In this document: one piece after another, positions 11,309 to 21,094 of the stretch
Position numbering within the stretch: the stretch's first letter is position 1
Layout: each line of letters opens with the position of its first letter
Assembly: GCA_030867875.1 (NCBI GenBank)
Contig: JAOWCC010000287.1
Location: 255,501-319,500, forward strand
DNA length: 64,000 nt
Direction: 5' to 3'
Origin: Actinernus sp. WN-2022
Lineage: Eukaryota; Cnidaria; Anthozoa; Actiniaria; Actinernidae
Made by a program: the position numbers and the translations under genes
The notes under the pieces: model-generated
Database searches by the model: none
What the model was told of the DNA's origin: nothing
Seen by the model: only the letters and a program-made list of their open reading frames with translations

Positions 11309-12290
11309 GTGCCAGGTATTCACAATGAGCTGGCAGGTTCAGAGATTCAGACGGCTGGCACCAGCTTGTATGCACCCATCATAAACTGTCATACCATTAC
11401 CCTTACTACCGCAAAGTTGGCAGATGTGAGTACCACTTTATTACAGTCTAGTTTACAGCCATCTTCCATACCTACTTACAGGAGGGCATGGAAGTTTTAC
11501 AAACAATTTTCAGATACCATATTGGATAATGCAGTCCCAACGCTATCATTCCCATCAGCCAATCTTGCATTGTTTATCGCTTATTTGTATCAACAGAATT
11601 ACGCAGCTTCAACAGGAAATACTCAGCTCTGGGATACTCACACAAGCTGGCGGGTGTTATGGATCCAACTAAAATATTTTTCGTTCTGGAAATGCTAAAA
11701 GGGTATGGAAAGATAGGCCCGTGTCTTGATACACGTTTACCCATTACATTACCTATTTTGCAAAAAGTTATTAGCGTCTCTTCCTCTGTCTCACGCACCA
11801 CATACAAAGGTTGCATGTTTAAAGCTATGTGTTCAATGCCATTTTTCTCATTTCTGCGAATAGGTGAAATGACAGCAACTTGTCAGTCAAACAATAATAT
11901 TCAGCTTACTCAAGTTGACAAGCTGACTAACGCATACGGTGCTGTTGTGTCCTTGAAGGTGACCTTTCGTAATTTTAAACATAATTACAACCAACATCCA
12001 ATAATAGTTATCCTCACCCGCCATCCTCATGCCTGCCCTGTGGAACCACTTCTGGAGTATATTTCGTTACGCGGTCCCGTTGAGCGACCATTATTTCAGA
12101 ATCTAGATGGTACACCAGTGTCTAGGACTGCATTTTCTGAACAGTTGTCTCTCGCTATTAGGAGCTGCGGTCTGGACCCTACTAAATACAAGGGCCATAG
12201 TTTTCGCAGCATCATATGCAGCTGATCGTGGTCTATCAGACATCCAGATTCGTCTTTTGGGGCGCTGGAAATCTAATGCCTTTTAGAAAT
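11309..12290 (+). pseudogene. Ngaro tyrosine recombinase, frameshifted
   Basis: Tyrosine recombinases join the element's circular DNA to the chromosome through a Tyr nucleophile. An N-terminal SAM-like region (SIPTYRRAWKFYKQF) lies at 11470-11510. The catalytic block FLRIGEM (first Arg) is near 11855 and GHSFR (His-x-x-Arg) near 12195. After a frameshift there, RLLGRWKSNAF and the Tyr-containing KYLRI follow up to about 12300, with a TAG where Gln is usual just before the Tyr. Two ORFs, 11309-11698 and 11659-12225, are joined by another frameshift. The gene is the last of the element and precedes its minisatellite and B1 repeat. Confidence 0.85.
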
Positions 12291-12380
12291 ATCTTCGCAT
12301 TTCCAGTTTCACATCCTGATTTGTTTTAAGGTATGGATTATGGCCGTAATTGATCATCTAGGGTTAAGCTGCGATTTCAT

Positions 12381-12953
12381 AGTCAGACAGTAGTAGGGGC
12401 ACTGTTCTGTACCACTTTTCGGAATTATTCGTAGTCAGGCAGTAACAAGGGCACTGTTTTGCACCACTTTACTTAATCATTCATAGTCAGACATTTGCAA
12501 GGGCACTGTTCTGCACCACTTTACGAAACTATTCAAAGTCAGACAGTAGCATAGGCACTGTTCTGCACCACTTTACGCAATTATTCAGTCAGACAGTAAC
12601 AAGGGCACTGTTCTGCACCACTTTACGCAATTATTCATAGTCAGACAGTAACAAGGGCACTGTTTTGCACCACTTTACTTAATCATTCATAGTCAGACAA
12701 TTGCAAGGGCACTGTTCTGCACCACTTTACAAAACTATTCATAGTCAGACAGTCAGCAGAGGCACTGTTCTGCATCACTTTATTTGTAATTTAGGAATTA
12801 CGTAGTTCACTACAGATAATTATTCATAATCAGACAGTAGCAGGGGCACTGTTCTGGAGTACTTTATTTGGAAAAATTCAGTATCAATTGCATATTACAT
12901 CATAGCTAATATTCAATGTCAGACAGAAGCAGGGGCACTGTTCTGCACCACTA
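12381..12953. repeat. Minisatellite of about ten 50-80-bp units inside the Ngaro element
   Basis: Units carry AGTCAGACAGTARCAAGGGCA followed by CTGTTCTGCACCACTTTA and a variable TTATTCAT spacer. Most are 50-56 bp; the last ones are longer and diverged. It lies between the recombinase gene and B1, so it is part of the element's 3' non-coding region. Confidence 0.9.
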
Positions 12954-13019
12954 TATACTTTTCACTTTGGAAATGCTGTCATTTTGGGGTGGGGTTACCT
13001 CCATTATCCCAAGTAGGTT

Positions 13020-13235
13020 TTTGGCGCCCTAAGTCCACACCTTTGCTGGGCAAATTCGGATTTTATCAAAATCTGTAATGATATAAATATTAATGGGTTA
13101 TTATAGCGGCTGTGTGCTCAAAACGTGCACATAGCCAGATTAATCCAACTCAGTAGTCTTGTATTTTCTACCCACAAACCGAGCTCAACATTGACAGCAA
13201 GTCCATCATAGGCACTATTCAGGGAAGGACATAAA
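13020..13235 (+). repeat. Ngaro split direct repeat B1
   Basis: It contains CTAAGTCCACACCTTTGCTG, TCGGATTTTATCAAAATCTG, TAATGATATAAATATTAATG, GCGGCTGTGTGCTCAAAAC and CCGAGCTCAACATTGACAGC. The same blocks occur in the same order in the three pieces of B2. It ends where A2 begins. Confidence 0.85.
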
Positions 13236-13458
13236 GAGGTTATTGGCTTGACAATAACAATTTTATGTCCTACCCGTATTGTTAACGTAATTATATAAAA
13301 AGCACATGGTAAGCACGTGCACGATGCATACGGAGTGGTAGTCAATTATTCACACCCCCTATAGGGGCTTACAATACAGCACGAGATAAAACCCTTGTAA
13401 GATCAGTCTTCACTGATTACGCACGACCTAACAGCGCGCTAGCTTTGTCAATTCTCAA
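13236..13458 (+). repeat. Ngaro split direct repeat A2
   Basis: It is a direct copy of A1 with an added block containing GCACGAGATAAAACCC. It lies between B1 and B2, as expected for Ngaro. Confidence 0.85.
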
Positions 13459-13580
13459 CCCCCCTCCTCCCCATGGACCGTGCTACTTTCTTACTTGTGT
13501 CAAGGGCGTTAACGCTCTAAGTCCCCACCTTTCCTGGACAAAGTCGGATTTTATCAAAATCTGTAATGATATAAATATTA

Positions 13581-15635
13581 ATGAGAAATATCGAAGACCC
13601 AATCAGATTCATAGATGATGTAATGGATTATGCTAAAAAGAAAGGTATGTCGTTAGTGCTGTTCGCGGCTGATTTTGAAAAGGCTTTCGACTCTATTGAG
13701 CACACTTTTATATTTGCAGTTTTAAAGCATTTCGGATTTGGGGAAGGATTTATCAATTGGATTAAGATGCTACTAAAGGATAGCTGTTCTAGTGTAATGA
13801 ACAACGGTATAGCCACGAATTATTTTCCTCTTTGTAGAGGAACGAAACAAGGCGATCCGATTTCACCCTATCTTTTTATTCTGGTGATAGAAATAATGGC
13901 AACAATGATTCGGAACAGTGAGGATATTGAGGGAATCAGGTTTGCACAAAAGCACAAGAAAATAGTTTTATTTGCTGATGATACTACCTTTATTTTAAAA
14001 GATATTGAATCTTTAAATAAGGTAATAGATCAGTTGGATCGGTTTAGTGCTTTCTCGTCACTTAAAATCAACTTAACAAAATCACACGCAGGTTGGTTGG
14101 GAAAAGTTAGTAAAAGAGAAACATGCTCACGAAATATCAAATGGGTAAATTTCCATAATAAAGGTTTTAAGATTCTGGGTATTTATTTTTCTTATAATGA
14201 GAAATGGCATTATGATAACAACTTTATACGTATATTATCTAATTTTAAAACTACCTTATCAATTTGGCGAGCGCGTGGTTTAACCTTATACGGCAAAATA
14301 CAAGTGGTGCGTTCGTTAGCACTATCCAAACTATACTACGTATGTTCAAAAATACACGTCACAGATGGGTTCATTAAAGATGTAGAACGTATTATTACTG
14401 ACTTTATTTGGAATGGCAGGAAACCGAAAATAAAGAATCAAACGCTAATTGGGGAATATTATAAAGGCGGTTTAAACTTGCCTGACCTTGCTTCTTGGAT
14501 GAAAGCTAGTCGTATAAAATGTGCTATTAACCTCATGAAGCCGGAGGAGAAAACATGGAAAATTTTGCCTCTCTTGCATTTAGAAAAAATAGGAGGAATT
14601 GATGTGATATGCAATAATTTCGATGTAACAAGGATTCCATCAAATATACCAATTTTTTACAAAAGTGTCCTCACGAACTGGGCTCAAATTGCCACCATTG
14701 AGGTAGTTGATAATCATTTACTGGTCTTAGAACAATATCTTTGGAATAATAAGCATATTAAAATTGACAATAAGGCGGTATTTTACAAAGAATTTTCTAA
14801 ATGCAATATAAATAAAGTTGGTGACCTTTGTACAGACAACTCAATATTTGATTGGACATTTGCTCAACGTAAAGGATTACAAGCAAAAGACTACATTCGA
14901 TGGGCTAGTATTATAGATTCAATACCTTTGAAATGGAAAACTTTACTAAAACAAAATAAAGATAAGGTTGATAAGGAAAGATCATCGTCGAGATATTTAT
15001 ATCTGAGTAAGGATGGAATTGAAATTGACAAGGTTAAAACTAAACAGATTTATCAGTGGTTAATTAACGTGAAATTTCGATTACCATCTTCCCAGAGACA
15101 TATATGTAGACGGATCAATCTGATGTCCCCACCGGACTGGGGTGCAGTTTATAGTAGAATATACAAAACTACAAACGATACGTATACGAGATGTTTTCAG
15201 TATAAAATATTAAACAACTGCCTCTATCTCAATCGTGATCTTTATCGGTTTAAATTGCTGGAGTCCCCTAGTTGCTCATTTTGTCATTTGTATTCAGAAA
15301 CGATAGATCATCTATTTGTTGAATGTATAGAATCTAAAAATCTATATTTTGAAATAAGGGACTGGCTGGAAGAGTTTGATATATTTTTACCTGAATCGAA
15401 TATAGTGAATATTATTTTCGGAGTAGAGGCAGAAACTCCAATAAATCACATTATTCTGAGTTATAAATTGATATTGTATAAGGCTAGAAAAAGCAAACAT
15501 ATTCCTTCTCTGTCTCTTTTTAAAAACCATTTAAGATATTCTCAGAAAGTCGAACTAAGAGTGGCAAAATCTAAGAACAATATTATCGTGCATCTTCGGA
15601 AGTGGGAAAAATTAAATATGGCTTTATTGGATTAA
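13581..15635 (+). CDS. L1/Tx1-type LINE ORF2, RT to C-terminus
   Basis: This encodes the reverse transcriptase and C-terminal part of an L1/Tx1-like ORF2, which makes cDNA at a nicked target. RT blocks seen are FAADFEKAFDSIEH near residue 28, GTKQGDPISPYLF near 88 and the catalytic LFADDTTF near 130. The tail has a C-x2-C-x8-H-x4-C knuckle (CSFC...H...C) near residue 590, as in L1-group ORF2. The 684-codon frame is fully open with a normal stop. The endonuclease and first RT blocks are absent, so the copy is not autonomous. The ATG used is simply the first in frame; the true frame is truncated. Confidence 0.85.
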   Translation: MRNIEDPIRFIDDVMDYAKKKGMSLVLFAADFEKAFDSIEHTFIFAVLKHFGFGEGFINWIKMLLKDSCSSVMNNGIATNYFPLCRGTKQGDPISPYLFILVIEIMATMIRNSEDIEGIRFAQKHKKIVLFADDTTFILKDIESLNKVIDQLDRFSAFSSLKINLTKSHAGWLGKVSKRETCSRNIKWVNFHNKGFKILGIYFSYNEKWHYDNNFIRILSNFKTTLSIWRARGLTLYGKIQVVRSLALSKLYYVCSKIHVTDGFIKDVERIITDFIWNGRKPKIKNQTLIGEYYKGGLNLPDLASWMKASRIKCAINLMKPEEKTWKILPLLHLEKIGGIDVICNNFDVTRIPSNIPIFYKSVLTNWAQIATIEVVDNHLLVLEQYLWNNKHIKIDNKAVFYKEFSKCNINKVGDLCTDNSIFDWTFAQRKGLQAKDYIRWASIIDSIPLKWKTLLKQNKDKVDKERSSSRYLYLSKDGIEIDKVKTKQIYQWLINVKFRLPSSQRHICRRINLMSPPDWGAVYSRIYKTTNDTYTRCFQYKILNNCLYLNRDLYRFKLLESPSCSFCHLYSETIDHLFVECIESKNLYFEIRDWLEEFDIFLPESNIVNIIFGVEAETPINHIILSYKLILYKARKSKHIPSLSLFKNHLRYSQKVELRVAKSKNNIIVHLRKWEKLNMALLD

Positions 15636-15853
15636 ATTAAATTAAATATTGTCGATTATATATACAGCTGGCAAGGGTGTTATGTTATGTTATTATATTT
15701 TATTATAGTATTTGCTATTATTATTTTTATTTTATTTTTTCAGGGTTATCGTCGTTGTATGAGTATGTGCAACATATATATGTGTGTTTTTGTATATTGT
15801 ATAAAATAAAATAAAATAAAAAGATGTTTAAAAAAAAAAAAAAAAAAAAAAAA
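13581..15853 (+). mobile_element. 5'-truncated L1/Tx1-type LINE with poly(A) tail
   Basis: Comparison of B2 with B1 fixes the left junction after ...AAATATTAATG and the right junction at GGTTAATAAAGCGG. The insert ends in AAAATAAAATAAAAT...A(n), the poly(A)-type tail of L1/Tx1 elements. No target-site duplication is obvious. The 5' end is lost within the RT domain. Confidence 0.85.
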
Positions 15854-15901
15854 GGTTAATAAAGCGGCTATGTGCTCAAAACTTACACATAGCCAGATTA
15901 A

Positions 15902-16495
15902 AGTGCCCCTATGATCAAATTTTGACATATCAATGTTTTTGCATATTCATAAAGTAGAGTTCATATATTATTACCAGTTCAAATTGTTTTTCGATACAAC
16001 GACAGGAAGTCTTATTTTTTTAGCTCCGAATATTGAATCTACACGTCCGCCATTACTGGAAGCCGTGCCCTTTGTTCAGCTTTAAACAAAGGTTTATTCA
16101 CCGGAAATGATGTCATACACTTAACGCTCGCCTGCAGAACACAACGCCTGGAGGCATATTTCTACTAAAAACGTCTTCACGTACATAAGAAGAAAGTTAT
16201 ATTTATCTTTGCGAGGTTGGCTACTTTTTTATGCACGCTATTTCGCGCCACGAGGTTGTCGTGTTAAGTGTATGACATCACTTCCGGTGAATAAACCTTT
16301 GTTTAAATCTGAACAAAGGGCACGGCTTCCAGCAATGGCGGACAGGATTTTACCGGTAAACTCTCCTAAAATTTGTGGTTTAAGATGCCCATTTGGGAAT
16401 ATTTTTTACTATTTCGGATATTTCTAATACTGATTGACCTATAGACACTGAAAAAGTGGCAAATCGAAATGGTAAATTTTCGTCGTAGTGGCACT
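15902..16495. mobile_element. 594-bp MITE with TTAA target duplication
   Basis: TTAA lies on both sides (15898-15901 and 16496-16499), while the uninterrupted B1 copy has a single TTAA at the same place. Ends are inverted: AGTGCCCCTATGA on the left, and the right end reads AGTGCCACTACGA on the other strand. Long inner arms are also inverted (about 16044-16127 and 16267-16342, with GGAAGCCGTGCCCTTTGTTC). TTAA duplication is the hallmark of piggyBac-type transposases, so this is probably a non-autonomous relative. Both inner arms carry an ATGGCGGAC motif. Confidence 0.85.
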
Positions 16496-16664
16496 TTAAG
16501 CCAAATCAGTAGTCTTGTATATTCTGCCCACAAACCGAGCTCAACATTGACAGCAAGTCCATTATAGGCACAATTCAGGGAAGTACATCAAAAGTATTTC
16601 TACTTTGGCAGTATTTGGTTTCCAAATACAAAACCCGGTTTTGAATTCTCAAATCATTAAAAAT

Positions 16665-19106
16665 TCATAAGGTAAACACAAGTGGAATCATGACCATATA
16701 ACGAGTAGTGGAATATATTATGGGGGTTCTGGCACAGTCCCTTAGGATAGCCCGCAAGCCCCCGGCGAGTCTCCCAGCCCCCTTTTCCAGGGACGCCCTA
16801 GGATCAACCACCCGGGGACCTCCTTTGATCGCCTGCCAGTGTGCGGGGTCGAGGCCATACTGTTTTAGGCTGGTCTTCCGGAAGGTCTCAAAGACATCTG
16901 CCAGGAGGAGCACATCGGTTCGGAGATATAGGTCGTGGTAATCTCCCATAGTTTGACACCCAAACGCTCTCCAAACCTTCTGCGCGTGGGTGTAGTCCTC
17001 CTCCGAGATGCCTTCGCCAGAAAGCTTGCTGTAGAAGGCCTCGCGCGGTGTCAGCTTGTCCTGGAACCGCTCCCAGCTATCCATATATTCGTATGGGTAG
17101 ACGCCCTTTAGGAGGAGGAGGCCGCGCTTCTGCTCGTCTTGCTCGTATCTGGCTGTGATTCGGAACCCATCCGGTTTGTTGGCGGCTACCAGCCGATCGA
17201 GGGAGGACAGCAGGAACTGAGCGCTATCGATGAAGCGCAGCTGGCCCAGGGAGAAGGAGATATACTTCTCCATGTTGTTGGGTTTACATTTGATCTGTCC
17301 CTCTACCTTGAAAATAGCCTGCATCAAGAGGTGAGAGTCGTAGCGCCGCAGGTTGTGAAAGACTACAGGTATTGTGGACTTCTTGGGGTCTACCCGAAGC
17401 TTCAGGTTGCAGGCGTTGTGTGCTGCTCCCCTATAGTTCCCGGTGATGTGGCAGTGATCCCGGACCGAGTCCCCATCGAGAAGTTTCTGACAAACGTGAC
17501 AGACGGTTGCACTCCGATGGTCTCTCCAGGCCTCTGGGTTCATACGCAGGGCTTTGCGGTTTGTTAGAACTGCCTTGATTTTCTGTTCTCCTTGTTGCAT
17601 TGCCTCCAGGAGCTTTCTGCGGCGTCCGGACCTCTGTAGACGACTGGAGGCTCCGTATGACCATCACATCGCACCACGACGTAGCCAAAGCCACAGGTCT
17701 GGTGCAGCTGAGTCTTCTGGGTATTGCTCTTGCTTGGATCGAGCTCTGGGCCGACAACCTTCGTGGTCAATGCCTCAAAGTCGGCATAGATGATATATGG
17801 CGCTGGCAGCTGCTTGTGCCAGTTTTGGAAGGAGAGCTTGTTCTCGCCCTCTTCCGGCATCTCCACTCCCACCGCTGTTTGCTCTATACCTCGGCACTCG
17901 GGCTTGTGGGCTTCCAGGAGGGCTTCTCGTGAGTACCCGCGGAGGCACCGCTCGCAGAAGTGCTTCCTTTCGCGGTGGGCACTCTGGTCGTAGAGGAGGC
18001 GGTTTAAGTCCTTGACCCAGGTATAGTGATACTTCCCGGACTTCTCTATGAGCAGCAGGTTGATGCGAGGGATGTCCTCCCGCTGCTTGCTGAGCTTGTA
18101 GGTGATTACCCCTTTGCCCCATCCGAAGACGTTGATCGCAAGATGGTTTTGCTTCTCAACCCTGCAGATCTGCGAGATGGGTGTGGGTGCGTCACTCCTT
18201 GTGAAGTCTAGGCCATCCTCTATTGGATACTTGGCCGGTCTTTGGGGATCCTTCGCAGCGGGGAAGAGTGCTGACCGGAGAGACCATCGCAGGCAGTTGT
18301 CGTCCTTATTCTTCACATTGACCACAGCCTTGTTGTTTCGGATTTCCCTAGGTAACGGAATATAGGAGCCGCCTCGTAGTGGCTGGTATCGCGTGATGTC
18401 GAGCCAGAGCAGCACGACTCGGTCGACCACCCACCCTGAGCCTCTGTGTGTCCATTTCTCCAGGGTGTCTCCAATCCGTGGGAAAGACTTGTCTAGCGCC
18501 TCATCGATTTCATGGGCTTGCAAGACAGCCTCCTGCTTGCTACGAAGTACTGGGTCGACGAACAGCTCGCTGCCATCGGGGTTGTCCTTCCGCAGCTGTA
18601 CTTTCAAGGCGAGCTGAAACTTCACCCCTTTGAGAGCGAGGACCTCTTCTAGCTTCTTATGAATTGCAGGGCGGGCGCCCTCTAAGAAAGCCTGGGGATC
18701 GGCACTGAGAGCGTGTCCTTCGGGTATGTCCATCTGCCAGCCTCGGAGGAAATCACCGATGACCCATCGAGTGCGTTTTAAATACGAGGGGGAAGTTCCG
18801 ACGGCGTGGGGCTGGCACAGGTCTCGCGCGTTTCTGCTCGTACAACCCCAGTACGTCTCTCTGGTAGTCGTCGAACAACCTGGCAGGCTTCCGTTGGGTG
18901 TGTAGTGGATCGAAGACCTGCAAGACCTCCCTACGCTTCCCGCGTGGCAACGCACGAGGCGCAGGTCTGTAGGACTTCGGGAGCAGAGGTTGTAACAATT
19001 GTCTCTTCACGACTTCTGGAATGGGCTCGTCCAAAATGTTTTCAACAACACCCCGGAGAGCCGATGGCTGCATTTCTTCAAGCAGCTGCTCGATGTATTC
19101 ATCCAT
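16665..19106 (-). pseudogene. Polinton-like B-family DNA polymerase, exonuclease half, frameshifted
   Basis: B-family polymerases of Polinton-type elements replicate the element by protein priming. Three frames must be read in turn: 19106 to about 18790, about 18790 to about 17600, and about 17600 to 16665. Order of features: an N-terminal region with NKDDNCLRWSL, a Cys/His finger (CERCLRGYS...HKPEC), Exo I YADFEAL near 17785, an endonuclease-VII-like Cys/HNH segment (CHVC...DHCH...HNACN) near 17440, Exo II HNLRRYDSHL near 17340, and Exo III YHDLYLRTDVLLLADVFE near 16910. The polymerase palm (with its DTD box) is missing, since the match stops soon after Exo III. The DNA is clearly GC-richer than both flanks. 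Confidence 0.75.
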
Positions 19107-19128
19107 GCTGGTAGGGGGTTCGTTCTAC

Positions 19129-19270
19129 GGGTATGACTATATGGATGTCTTTCTCTATTGTATGTCCGAGCCAGCTATACTATAGCACCAAGCCGATTGT
19201 CGCACGGGTATATCTATATGGATGTGTTTCTCTAATTGCGCGCCCAAGCCAGCTGGTCTAGCACCAATCC
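19129..19270. repeat. Tandem duplication of about 75 bp upstream of the polymerase
   Basis: ACGGGTATNNCTATATGGATGT, TTTCTCTA, CCAGCTNNNCTA and AGCACCAA recur in order at about 19129-19195 and about 19204-19265. It lies directly 5' of the polymerase start and could be part of its promoter or leader; this is only an inference from position. Confidence 0.7.
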
Positions 19271-19273
19271 GAA

Positions 19274-19522
19274 TTACTGACTCGCGCGTTTCTCTGTATA
19301 CCCGAGACCCTTCCGGACGCGGCAGGTCGCGTCACATCTGTAGCACAGCCTTGCTTCGGCCTGAGTGCATTTTCCACATCCACGACAGGTGTGTGGTGGT
19401 GTGCTTCCCCTTCGAATTTGGGCGCGGTGCTGTTTGCAGTACTCAAACACACAAGGCTTGTCGCAGAGCTTAGCTTTGCCTACTGTCAACCACGCACAAC
19501 AGTTGTTCGCACGCACACCCAT
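19274..19522 (-). CDS. Small Cys-rich protein upstream of the polymerase
   Basis: An 82-codon frame has eleven Cys and several His, including C-x3-C (LCDKPCVFEYCKQH), C-x2-C-x2-C (CRGCGKC) and C-x2-C (CYRC), a layout suggesting a zinc-binding protein. It shares the strand and the unusual GC-rich composition of the polymerase relic 170 bp downstream and may be a second gene of the same element. I do not recognise a specific family. Overlapping ORFs in other frames are shadows. Confidence 0.4.
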   Translation of the reverse strand: MGVRANNCCAWLTVGKAKLCDKPCVFEYCKQHRAQIRRGSTPPHTCRGCGKCTQAEARLCYRCDATCRVRKGLGYTEKRASQ

Positions 19523-19689
19523 CCTGCGATATGTTACTCAGGACACATCTGTTCAAATGGCTGTCGAGGATGCCTCGAGTAGAGCTGCCAAGTTTTCGGC
19601 ATCTTGTCGGGCTCTGGCGCGCGCTTTTGTGTAGACGGACGCCCGTTGGCCTACATTCGCGATTGCCAATTCTGTATGTAGACGGACGC

Positions 19690-20140
19690 CTGTTGGCTGG
19701 ACCCCCAATGGGACTGCGCCATGAGGACTGCGCCAGGGCTGCGCCAGGACTGCGCCAGGATAGGCGGTGGTATATACGGGTTGCGCCAGGCCTGTGCCAG
19801 GAGGGCTGCCCCAGGATAGGCGGTAGTATATACGGGGTGCGCCAGGCCTGTGCCAGGAGGGCTGCGCTAGGCATCCCGGGTAGTACGTACGGGCTGCGCC
19901 AGAACCCCCGATGGGCTGCGCCAGGAGGCCTGCGCCAGGATAGGCGATAGTATATAAGGGCTGCGCCAGGCCTCCTAGGAAGGCTGCACCAGGCCTGTGC
20001 CAGGAGGGCTGCACCAGGCATCTCGGGTATTACGTACGGGCTGCGCTAGGCATCCCAGGTAGTACGTACGGGCTGCGCTAGGCACCCCCGATGGGACTGC
20101 GCCAGGAACTGTGGTAGCATACTGGCTGCGCCAGAACCCC
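19690..20140. repeat. GC-rich minisatellite (GGCTGCGCCAGG-type)
   Basis: The tract is made of shuffled modules: GGCTGCGCCAGGCCTGTGCC, CAGGATAGGCGGTAGTATAT and CATCCCGGGTAGTACGTACG. It ends in a run of C at about 20139-20151. Long ORFs on both strands here are repeat artefacts. It closes the GC-rich island that starts near 16690. Confidence 0.9.
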
Positions 20141-20151
20141 CCCCCCCCCCA

Positions 20152-20960
20152 ATATATATTACTCAACGCTTCTCTATAATAAACGTACCAAAACAAACAT
20201 TGTACATACACAAAAGATGTATATACAGCAATTTTCATAAATTCTGACCCCCCTCAACTATATCGGATGCATTGTGGGTAAATGACTGCTGATCGAGCCT
20301 CCAAGTACCAGTTTACGATAATCAGACCAATCAAGTCTTTTCCCCATATCTCATTTTAACCGATTTTCTATATTTGATAACAAATATTTTATTTATTTTC
20401 TAACACAAACTATAACAAATTGAAATAACGAAAGCATGACGAAAGATTTTAACCGAGGCAATATTGCCTGTTGCTGGCCACGTCACACGAACAGCTGGTT
20501 GTAATGGAAGCAATATTAGTGAACCCATCGTTCTCGTTGCAAGAAAAAATACGGGAGATAATACAGAATGCAACTGGCTCAGCGCCAGTATAGTCTTCCT
20601 ATTATTTTAATGGCACTACGGCGATTTTATATAACAAGAATTAAAGCTTCCTAGTTTTCGATTTGAACGATCAGCAAAACATAAGAACTTTCAATTTTCG
20701 AAATATAACAATAACAACAACATGTTTTACTAAAGATAGCGGTATTCTATTCATAATGAAACTGATCTGTATTATGTGTAGTCTTCCGTATGTAGTGAAA
20801 AGAAATAAAGCATGCCGCATGCATGCATGTGAAGATTTAGCACTGGACGCTATGTTTACAAAAATCTGCATGGATGTCGTTATGTGGTTATGTTGGCTAA
20901 AGTTGCACCCGCCGTAATTTTATCAAACGTCTCCGACATGCCTGAATGTTACATGTTTTT
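20152..20960. other. No gene recognised
   Basis: Composition returns to AT-rich. A short ORF at 20663-20917 has no recognisable motif. An 18-20-bp segment CTGGCTCAGCGCCAGTATAG near 20573 reappears inverted near 21613, possibly the ends of an old element, but the arms do not extend convincingly. Confidence 0.5.
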
Positions 20961-20970
20961 TTTATTGTAG

Positions 20971-21094
20971 GCCTGTGTAGACTGATGCACAGCAAAAGAA
21001 GAGAAAGACTTGAGCGTATAGCTTGTGACATAGAACGACTGACTGGACAGATACGTTTGCTAGCTCGGAAGCTTTGTGGAAAAAATATGATATG
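20971..21094 (+). CDS. Possible terminal exon, unknown gene
   Basis: A good acceptor (TTTTTTTATTGTAG) is followed by a frame open for about 40 codons to a TGA at 21092-21094. It is rich in Arg, Leu and Glu (SKRRERLERIACDIERLTG, then RLLARKL), with a leucine-spaced helical look. No upstream exon is recognised and the family is unknown. It could be chance. Confidence 0.3.

Larger units (their letters stand above)
8186..16590 (+). mobile_element. Ngaro-type (DIRS order) YR retroelement, decayed, with nested insertions
   Basis: The structure fits Ngaro elements, which use a tyrosine recombinase instead of an integrase and end in split direct repeats (A1 - genes - B1 - A2 - B2). A1 is 8186-8380 and A2 is 13236-13458. 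B1 is about 13020-13235 and B2 is about 13508-16590. In between lie, in order, an SGNH-hydrolase ORF, a Gag-like ORF, RT/RNase H and a tyrosine recombinase, all on the plus strand. Every gene carries a frameshift, stop or deletion. B2 is interrupted by an L1/Tx1 LINE and by a TTAA-flanked MITE; removing both leaves a continuous match to B1. Confidence 0.85.
13508..16590 (+). repeat. Ngaro split direct repeat B2, in three pieces
   Basis: Piece 1 is about 13508-13580, piece 2 is 15854-15901 and piece 3 is about 16496-16590. Aligned end to end they reproduce B1. The gaps are a LINE (13581-15853) and a TTAA-flanked MITE (15902-16495), which gives exact insertion points. Confidence 0.85.

Noticed and set aside
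17139..17567. 142-codon plus-strand ORF and other ORFs over 16.7-19.1 kb
   Set aside because: They are shadows of the GC-rich minus-strand polymerase relic, which carries the exonuclease motifs.
19470..20021. Long ORFs on both strands in the GC-rich tract
   Set aside because: They arise from the minisatellite; repeated Pro/Ala/Trp-type peptides follow the DNA repeat, not a protein family.
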